64,000 bases of DNA from Flavobacteriales bacterium (GTDB lineage: Bacteria; Bacteroidota; Bacteroidia; NS11-12g; UBA955): the NCBI GenBank assembly GCA_947447955.1, contig CANFLS010000001.1, positions 124,001-188,000 on the forward strand, read 5' to 3'. How positions within the stretch are numbered: the first letter of the stretch is position 1; each line of letters begins with the position of its first letter. The notes under the pieces were generated by a model, which saw nothing but the letters and a program-made list of their open reading frames with translations, was not told the DNA's origin and did not search any database. A program made the translations under genes and the position numbers. Shown here one piece after another: positions 8,191-13,618 of this stretch.

Positions 8191-8223
8191 AGTTCACTTT
8201 TTGCGAACTTTTATTTATATTTG
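8191..8223 (+). promoter_or_regulatory. higBA promoter with overlapping operator-like inverted repeat
   Basis: The -7 box TATATTTG is at 8216-8223, 12 nt before the higB ATG. AGTTCAC (8191-8197) and GCGAACT (8203-8209) form an inverted repeat with one mismatch and a 5-nt spacer, over the expected -33 region. This placement fits autorepression by the HigA antitoxin, which is usual for HigBA modules. Confidence 0.55.
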
Positions 8224-8235
8224 AATTGTGAAGAG

Positions 8236-8565
8236 ATGAAAGTGCATTTGATAAAGAAGAAAACCGTTTCTGATTTTGTAGAAAGTCATTCAAATGGGAA
8301 AAGTGATTTTGATAAGTGGTTGAAATTGGTTTTGATTGCTGATTTAAATGAACCTAGTGATATCCCCAAATTATTCGCTGGTGCGGATTTATTGGGTAAT
8401 GGTTTCAACAGGGTCATTTTTAATATTGGAGGGAATAAATTTAGATTAATCGCTTCTTATTATTTTGGCAGTAAGAATGTGCGATTTTATATCAAGTGGA
8501 TTGGAACACACAGTGAATACGATGAACTCTGCAAACAGAGTAAACAGTATTTTATAAGTATTTAA
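8236..8565 (+). CDS. higB: HigB-family mRNA interferase toxin
   Basis: A 109-residue protein starting MKVHLIKKKTVSDFV; the TTG at 8221 is rejected because it lies in the promoter box. The sequence matches the HigB_toxin family of RelE-like ribosome-dependent nucleases: WLKLVLIADLNEPSDIPK followed by GNGFNRVIFNIGGNKFRLIA, then VRFYIKWIGTHSEYDEL. The family cleaves translated mRNA and is neutralised by the HTH antitoxin encoded 27 nt downstream. The toxin-first gene order is typical of higBA. It appears intact. It lies between repeats E and F. Confidence 0.88.
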   Translation: MKVHLIKKKTVSDFVESHSNGKSDFDKWLKLVLIADLNEPSDIPKLFAGADLLGNGFNRVIFNIGGNKFRLIASYYFGSKNVRFYIKWIGTHSEYDELCKQSKQYFISI

Positions 8566-8592
8566 AAACATGGAATAATTAATAACTGAGAA

Positions 8593-8967
8593 ATGGAAAC
8601 AACATTAATATACAAAAGGATCAAAACTGAAGTTCAATACAACGATTATGTGAATCGAATGGAAGAATTGGATGGATTGCTATTAGAAAATCATACCACG
8701 GAATTGGAAGAGGAGATTGATTTGTTGCAACTCTTAGTAGAAGATTACGAAGAGAAATATATTACAACGAAAGGATCGAGTCCCTCAGAATTGTTAAAAC
8801 TTTTATTGAAAGAACATAAACTGACTGCCAATGATTTGGCAAAAGAATTTGAAATTAGCAAAAGCGTTATAAGTGAAGTTTTATCGAACAAAAGGGCAAT
8901 TAGTAAATCTTTCGCAGTAAAAATAGCGGGTAAATTTAAGGTTCGTTTAGAGCACTTCGTGCGTTGA
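8593..8967 (+). CDS. higA: HigA-type antitoxin with XRE HTH domain
   Basis: A 124-residue protein with an acidic N-terminal helical part (about 20-60, ELEEEIDLLQLLVEDYEEKY) that would cover the toxin. A C-terminal XRE helix-turn-helix follows at about 68-118 (LTANDLAKEFEISKSVISEVLSNKRAIS). It should bind HigB and repress the operon through the inverted repeat at 8191-8209. The last codons, coding for LEHFVR, and the TGA stop lie inside repeat F (unit GCACTTCGTGC and hexamer GTTGAC), where relatives usually end KFKV or similar plus a short tail. The coding region is otherwise intact. Confidence 0.87.
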   Translation: METTLIYKRIKTEVQYNDYVNRMEELDGLLLENHTTELEEEIDLLQLLVEDYEEKYITTKGSSPSELLKLLLKEHKLTANDLAKEFEISKSVISEVLSNKRAISKSFAVKIAGKFKVRLEHFVR

Positions 8968-9285
8968 CATCGCTTCGCGTTGCTCAGCGCGTTTACTGCT
9001 TCGCAGGTTGACATCGCTATCGCGAGTTGACGGCCTAAAGGCCTGTTGACATCGCTTCGCATTGCTCAGCGAGTTGACGCTCATTCTGAGCTGTTGACGG
9101 CAGCGCCTGTTTAATTATATGTAGTTACCTGAAATAAACCTTTTCAACTCCCGAAAGCTTTCGGGATAAACCCTATCTGTCTAATCAGTCTAACCTGTCT
9201 AACCCGTCTAATCCAGATAAAATCTGTCTAATCAGTCTAACCTTCCCGAAAGCTTTCGGGATAACCCGTCTAACCCCAAAATAAT
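8945..9285 (+). repeat. Composite repeat F
   Basis: A clean array at 8945-9110: palindromes GCACTTCGTGC, CGCTTCGCG with a second arm, TGCTTCGCA, TCGCTATCGCGA, GGCCTAAAGGCC, GCTCATTCTGAGC and GGCAGCGCC with GTTGAC or GTTTAC between them. The core follows at 9127-9148. Two 18-bp palindromes are at 9149-9166 and 9244-9261, with 9-mers between and after them. Both flanking genes converge on it: higA ends at its left edge and wecB ends inside its right part. Confidence 0.92.
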
Positions 9286-10344
9286 CCTCCCCGCGGTTTT
9301 ACCATCCCACATAGGTGGAATGGCGCCAGTTTTCCAATTGCCAGATTGAAGTTTATCTAGGGCTTTGGCCAAGTCTTCAGGTTTTGTACCTACCAATTCG
9401 TTGGTGCCAATGTCGCAGGTTTCTGGACGTTCGGTGCTGGTTCTCATGGTGATGCAAGGCACTCCCATGACAGTGGTTTCTTCCGTTATTCCCCCAGAAT
9501 CGGTTACCACACCTTTGGCATGTTTCACCAAATAATTGAATTCGAAGTACGACATCGGATCGGCCATGATTACATTGTTTGGTTTGATTCCAAACAGTTC
9601 CATGTTTTTGCGGGTTCGGGGATGAACCGGGAAAATGACTTTGCTTCCCGACAATGATTTTTCAATCACCTCAAAAATGCTGCGCATTTGTTCGGCGTGA
9701 TCTACATTTGAGGGACGGTGAAGCGTCATCACATAATATTGTTTTTCGCTCAAATTTTCGGTTTGCCAAAGTGAGGGCGCAACCAAATCTTTGTCGTGAT
9801 ACAATAAGGTATCAATCATGGTATTTCCTACGAATTTGATTTTATCGTCGGAAACGCCTGCATTTCTTAAATTGGTATTTGCAGTTTCAGAGGTTGTAAA
9901 AAAGATATCGGTGATACTGTCTGTAACCAAGCGATTGATTTCCTCGGGCATTTCAATGTCCCAACTTCTAATTCCTCCCTCAACATGGGCAACTTTGGTA
10001 TGTAGTTTTTTTGCAACGATGGCGCAGGCCATGGTGCTGGTAACATCGCCAACCACCAAAACATAATCGCAAGGATTTGCTATTAATTCCTTTTCAAAGG
10101 CAACCATAATGGCTGCGGTTTGTTCGGCTTGAGAACCACCACCACATTCGAGGTTCACGTGGGGTTCAGGAATATTTAATTGCTCAAAAAAATTACCCGA
10201 CATGGCTTTGTCGTAATGCTGACCGGTGTGCACCAAGCGAAAATCGATGTTTTTGCCAGAGTTTTTGGCATTTTCAATTTCCCTAATGATAGGGGCTATT
10301 TTCATAAAATTCGGCCTAGCACCTGCAATCAACGTAATTTTCAT
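9232..10344 (-). CDS. wecB: UDP-N-acetylglucosamine 2-epimerase (non-hydrolysing)
   Basis: Interconverts UDP-GlcNAc and UDP-ManNAc in the cytoplasm for surface polysaccharides or secondary cell-wall glycans. The 370-residue protein has the family N-terminus (GARPNFMKIAPI at 8-19), the GGIRSWDIEMPEEINR segment (about 123-138), HRPSN and HPRTRKNM, and DSGGITEE (about 281-288), which contacts the nucleotide. The 3' end lies inside repeat F: the last residues, GLDGLSRKLSGRLD, are the minus-strand reading of the 9-mers and the 18-bp palindrome. The native end was probably near AGRIIL. The promoter box is TATCTTTG 5 nt before the ATG. Confidence 0.92.
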   Translation of the reverse strand: MKITLIAGARPNFMKIAPIIREIENAKNSGKNIDFRLVHTGQHYDKAMSGNFFEQLNIPEPHVNLECGGGSQAEQTAAIMVAFEKELIANPCDYVLVVGDVTSTMACAIVAKKLHTKVAHVEGGIRSWDIEMPEEINRLVTDSITDIFFTTSETANTNLRNAGVSDDKIKFVGNTMIDTLLYHDKDLVAPSLWQTENLSEKQYYVMTLHRPSNVDHAEQMRSIFEVIEKSLSGSKVIFPVHPRTRKNMELFGIKPNNVIMADPMSYFEFNYLVKHAKGVVTDSGGITEETTVMGVPCITMRTSTERPETCDIGTNELVGTKPEDLAKALDKLQSGNWKTGAIPPMWDGKTAGRIILGLDGLSRKLSGRLD

Positions 10345-10349
10345 TGTTA

Positions 10350-10390
10350 CAAAGATACAAAATTTCAGGCACTTCGTGCCTTCAGTTGAC
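10350..10390 (-). promoter_or_regulatory. wecB promoter fused to a repeat unit
   Basis: The box TATCTTTG (10350-10357, minus strand) is 5 nt before the ATG. Upstream, on the minus strand, come the hexamer GTCAAC, TGA and the hairpin AGGCACGAAGTGCCT (10367-10381), then GAAATTT. The same sequence, with two 2-nt differences, stands before pheT at 13573-13621. Confidence 0.75.
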
Positions 10391-10632
10391 GCCTGTCGGC
10401 TGTTGACATCGCTTCGCTGCGCTCAGCGGGTTTACTGCTTCGCAGGTTTACGCTACGCAGTTTACGCTCATTCTGAGCTGTTTACGCTTCGCTGTTTAAT
10501 TATAGGTAACAACTTAAAAATAACCCTGTCAAACCATCTAAACTCAATCTGTCTAATCTGTCTAATCAGTCTAACCCGTCTAATCTAAATAAAATCTGTC
10601 TAATCTGTCTAACCCGTCTAATCTGTCTAATC
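10367..10632 (+). repeat. Composite repeat G
   Basis: Units AGGCACTTCGTGCCT, GCCTGTCGGC, CGCTTCGCTGCGCTCAGCG, TGCTTCGCA, GCTACGC, GCTCATTCTGAGC and GCTTCGC are spaced by GTTGAC then GTTTAC (10367-10497). The core variant is at 10512-10534. About nine 9-mers GTCTAATCT, GTCTAATCA or GTCTAACCC run to 10632, right up to the promoter of the S46 peptidase gene. It lacks the 18-bp palindrome. It fills the 310-nt gap between wecB and the peptidase. Confidence 0.88.
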
Positions 10633-10639
10633 TTTTTAT

Positions 10640-10647
10640 TACTTTTG
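10640..10647 (+). promoter_or_regulatory. -7 box TACTTTTG of the S46 peptidase gene
   Basis: Fits TAnnTTTG and lies 7 nt before the ATG at 10655, immediately after the last 9-mer of repeat G. The 9-mers would therefore occupy the -33 region. Confidence 0.65.
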
Positions 10648-10654
10648 CTTTTTT

Positions 10655-12862
10655 ATGAAACAAAGAATTTTAAGTTTATTGTTGGCTGCTTGCAGTGTGC
10701 TTGCGTTGCGCGCCGACGAAGGTATGTGGCCTTTGAATTTGCTTAGCAAAATTCAAGACAAAATGCAGGCCCGCGGTTTGAAACTTTCTGCTGAAGATAT
10801 TTATGCAATTAATAAATCTTCTGCCAAAGATGCTGTTGTTAGACTTATGTCTAAACAAGGGAGAATGTTCTGCTCTGGTGAAATTATTTCTAGCAAAGGT
10901 TTGTTCCTTACGAATCACCACTGTGGTTATGATGCAATTCAAGAAATTGCGACTCCTCAAGACAATATCCTAGCAAACGGATTTTGGGCAAAATCAATGC
11001 AAGAAGAGCGTCGTGCTGGTTTTAACATTGGTTTGCTTCGCAAAATTGAAGATGTAACTACCCAAGTATTTAACGGTGTTGCCATCAACGCTCCAGAAAC
11101 CGAAAGGGTTGCAAAAATTGCCGCTCAGGTGAATGTTGTAAGAGGCAATTTGTTAAAAGCCCTTGGCGATGAAGCTGCAAACTATATCATTGAAGTAACT
11201 CCTTTCTATAATGGAAATCAGTTCCTTGCAATGTACTACGAAGTTTTCCGCGACATTCGTTTGGTTGGTGCGCCACCAGAAAACGTAGGTAAATTTGGCG
11301 GTGAAACCGACAACTGGAGATGGCCTCGCCACACTTGCGACTTCTCTATGTTCCGCATTTACACAAACGCAAATAACAAGCCTGCCGATTATAACGCAGC
11401 AAACAAAGCGTTCGCCCCTTATCACCACTTCCCAATATCCCTCAAAGGAGTTAAAGAAGGTGATTTTGCAATGACCATGGGATATCCAGGTAGAACTACC
11501 CGTTATACTTATTCTGAGGGAATTCGTTACCTTTCAGGTAAAGAGCGCCCAATGCGTGTGCAGGTTCGTCGTGACATCATGGATGTGTACGAAACTTACA
11601 TGAAAGCCGATAAAAACGTACGTTTGATGTACAGTTCTAAATTGGCTGGATTGGGTAACTACTGGAATAAATTCAATGGCGAAGCGAAAGAATTATCAAA
11701 ACCTGAGTTCTACCAAAAGCGTAAAAGTGCTGAAATGGCATTCGAGCAATGGGTAAGAGCCAATAACAAACAAGACGTTTACGGCGACGTAACCAGTCTT
11801 TACGACGAAGCTTATGCCGGCTTGAACAAATACGGTTTGTACTCTGTGTACTTCCAAGATGGTGTTTCTAACAGCGTTCCAATGTCGAACGTGAGCCAAG
11901 TTTATGGCATTATCAAAACCCAAAAAGACATCGCTGCAATGGATGTAGTGAAGGATTCTGCGAAAATTCGCAAAATGAATGCAGCAGTTGTAAAAATGAT
12001 TGCGGGTTATAATGAGGGAATTTCTGAGGCCTACCATGAATTCAACGGAAACATTGAAAAACAAGTAATTGCAGTAGTATTGAAACATATTTTGATGGAC
12101 TTAGACCATGCGTCTTTGCCAGCATCTATGTTGAAAATGGACGAAAAGTTCAAACATAACTTCACCGAAATGGCAAATTCATTATGGAGCAGTTCAATTT
12201 TCTGCGATACAGTGAAATTGAAAAAAGCCATGGCGAATTTCAAAGCAAAAAATATTGAAAAAGATCCTTTGTATACCATTATTGCGGGTTATGTAAACAT
12301 GATGAATGTTGACTTAAAACCAGTTCTTGATGAAATTTCAAACAAATTGGCCCGTGCAAATCGTTTGTATATGGCAGCACAATTTGAAATGGAGAAAGAC
12401 AAAGTATTTGCACCAGATGCGAATGGTACAATGCGTTTGAGCTATGGAACTATTGAAAGTTACAAAGCCCGCGATGCTGTTGATTATAACTATTTCACCA
12501 CGTCACGCGGTGTGCTTGAGAAATACATTGCTGGTGATTTCGAATTTGATGCACCTGATGCATTGATCAATATCATCAAAAAGAAAGACTTCGGTCGTTA
12601 TGCAGATGCGGACGGCGAACTTCACACTTGTTTCTTGAGCAACAACGACATTACTGGTGGTAACTCAGGTAGTCCTGTAATCAACGGAAACGGTGAATTG
12701 ATTGGTACTGCTTTCGACGGTAACTGGGAAGCAATTGCGAGTGACTTTGGCTTTATGCCATCTGTTCAACGCACAATCAGTGTTGATATTCGTTACACAT
12801 TGTTTATCGTAGATAAATTGGGTGGCGCTAGCAATATTATTGCGGAGTTAGATCTTAAGTAA
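10655..12862 (+). CDS. S46 family dipeptidyl-peptidase, DPP7-like
   Basis: Removes dipeptides from peptide N-termini in the periplasm to feed peptide catabolism. A signal peptide (MKQRILSLLLAACSVLALRA) starts the 735-residue protein. The S46 triad is visible: His in TNHHCGY (88-89), Asp229 in the WRWPRHTCDF context, and Ser671 in GGNSGSPV. Residue 689, 18 after the Ser, is Gly (AFDGNWE). In DPP11 the equivalent position is Arg, giving acidic P1 specificity, so Gly points to the DPP7 type with hydrophobic P1. Length is normal for S46. It lies between repeats G and H1. Its likely terminator (13110-13136) is separated from it by repeat H1. Confidence 0.93.
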   Translation: MKQRILSLLLAACSVLALRADEGMWPLNLLSKIQDKMQARGLKLSAEDIYAINKSSAKDAVVRLMSKQGRMFCSGEIISSKGLFLTNHHCGYDAIQEIATPQDNILANGFWAKSMQEERRAGFNIGLLRKIEDVTTQVFNGVAINAPETERVAKIAAQVNVVRGNLLKALGDEAANYIIEVTPFYNGNQFLAMYYEVFRDIRLVGAPPENVGKFGGETDNWRWPRHTCDFSMFRIYTNANNKPADYNAANKAFAPYHHFPISLKGVKEGDFAMTMGYPGRTTRYTYSEGIRYLSGKERPMRVQVRRDIMDVYETYMKADKNVRLMYSSKLAGLGNYWNKFNGEAKELSKPEFYQKRKSAEMAFEQWVRANNKQDVYGDVTSLYDEAYAGLNKYGLYSVYFQDGVSNSVPMSNVSQVYGIIKTQKDIAAMDVVKDSAKIRKMNAAVVKMIAGYNEGISEAYHEFNGNIEKQVIAVVLKHILMDLDHASLPASMLKMDEKFKHNFTEMANSLWSSSIFCDTVKLKKAMANFKAKNIEKDPLYTIIAGYVNMMNVDLKPVLDEISNKLARANRLYMAAQFEMEKDKVFAPDANGTMRLSYGTIESYKARDAVDYNYFTTSRGVLEKYIAGDFEFDAPDALINIIKKKDFGRYADADGELHTCFLSNNDITGGNSGSPVINGNGELIGTAFDGNWEAIASDFGFMPSVQRTISVDIRYTLFIVDKLGGASNIIAELDLK

Positions 12863-13080
12863 AGATTAGGCAGGTTAGACAGATTAGACGGATTAGACGG
12901 ATAATTCGGGATTAGACGGATTATCCCAAAAGCTTTCGGGAGGGTTAGACAGATTAGACAGATTGGGTTTAGGCGGGTTTAAGGGTTATTTAAAATCCTT
13001 ACTAAAAACTAAACTCATGGCAATGCTTCTAAACCCTAAACCAAAAAAGGATTAGACAGATTAAAAATCTAAAGGTTTAA
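12863..13080 (-). repeat. Repeat cluster H1: inverted 9-mer arrays
   Basis: On the plus strand the 9-mers read GATTAGACG or GGTTAGACA, so the array is inverted relative to A-G. A variant of the 18-bp palindrome with one mismatch (TCCCAAAAGCTTTCGGGA) is at 12924-12941, and a GCATGGCAATGC unit with CTAAAC is near 13017. This occupies the space between the S46 peptidase stop and the terminator at 13110. Confidence 0.8.
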
Positions 13081-13109
13081 ACCACATAAGAATCTTAGTA
13101 ATACAAATG

Positions 13110-13136
13110 GGGCTGCACGAAAGTGTGGCCCTTTTT
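13110..13136 (+). terminator. Rho-independent terminator
   Basis: GGGCTGCAC and GTGTGGCCC pair (two G-U pairs) around a GAAA loop, followed by TTTTT. It lies 248 nt after the S46 peptidase stop with only repeat H1 between, so it most likely terminated that gene before the repeat arrived. Confidence 0.75.
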
Positions 13137-13154
13137 GTTGGGAATTCAAAGGTT

Positions 13155-13590
13155 TATAAGCACTTCGTGCGTTTAGGGAGTTTATAAAAGTTTAGAAGCC
13201 TCCGGCGTTTAGATGGCTGCGCCGTTTAGAAGACCTGCCGGTCGTTGAGCAAATGTTTTAATTAGATTTCTAACATAACCGCGAAGCGGTCTAAACGCAT
13301 GGCAATGCTTCTAAACCCTAAACGCACGAAGTGCTTCTAAACCAAAAAGGGATTAGACGGATTGGGTTTATCCCGAAAGCTTTCGGGAGTTGAAAGGTTT
13401 ATTTTAGGTGGTTGCTAAATTAAACAGCCGCAGGCGTCAACAGCGTAGCGTCAACTGCCGAAAGGCGTAAACCCGCGCAGCGGTAAACCCGCGCAGCGGT
13501 AAACAGCATAGCGTAAATTGCCGAAGGCATAAACTCGCTGAGCAACGCGAAGCGATGTCAACAGGCGCAGCCGTCAACTGAAGGCACGAA
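13155..13590 (-). repeat. Composite repeat H2 (long form, inverted)
   Basis: Read on the minus strand from 13590, it has the order of repeat C: GTTGAC/GTTTAC array (about 10 units), core 13389-13409, 18-bp palindrome 13371-13388, GTTTAG units, the linker with AACGACCGG, then CTAAAC units. Differences from C inside the palindromic units fall mostly in the loop base, for example CCGCTTCGCGG against CCGCTGCGCGG. The gap from 12863 to 13618 holds only H1, the terminator, H2 and the pheT promoter. Confidence 0.9.
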
Positions 13591-13613
13591 GTGCCTGAAA
13601 TTTCCTATCTTTG
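13573..13613 (+). promoter_or_regulatory. pheT promoter fused to a repeat unit
   Basis: GTCAAC, TGA, the hairpin AGGCACGAAGTGCCT (13582-13596), GAAATTT, then the box TATCTTTG (13606-13613) 5 nt before the ATG at 13619. The arrangement duplicates the wecB promoter, although pheT and wecB are unrelated. The hairpin lies where a -33 element would be expected. Confidence 0.75.
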
Positions 13614-13618
13614 TGGCA

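Noticed and set aside
10226-10588. Open frame of about 120 codons on the plus strand
   Set aside because: It covers the start of wecB and repeat G on the opposite strand, with low-complexity coding that follows the repeat; no start signal.
13085-13140. tRNA or small structured RNA
   Set aside because: Only a terminator hairpin with a T tract is present; no cloverleaf or other conserved fold could be drawn.
2707-13590. CRISPR array
   Set aside because: The constant hexamers are too short, the intervals are palindromes and not unique spacers, and no cas gene is present.
2150-13590. Insertion sequence or transposon
   Set aside because: No transposase, no terminal inverted repeats with target duplications, and the elements lack coding capacity.
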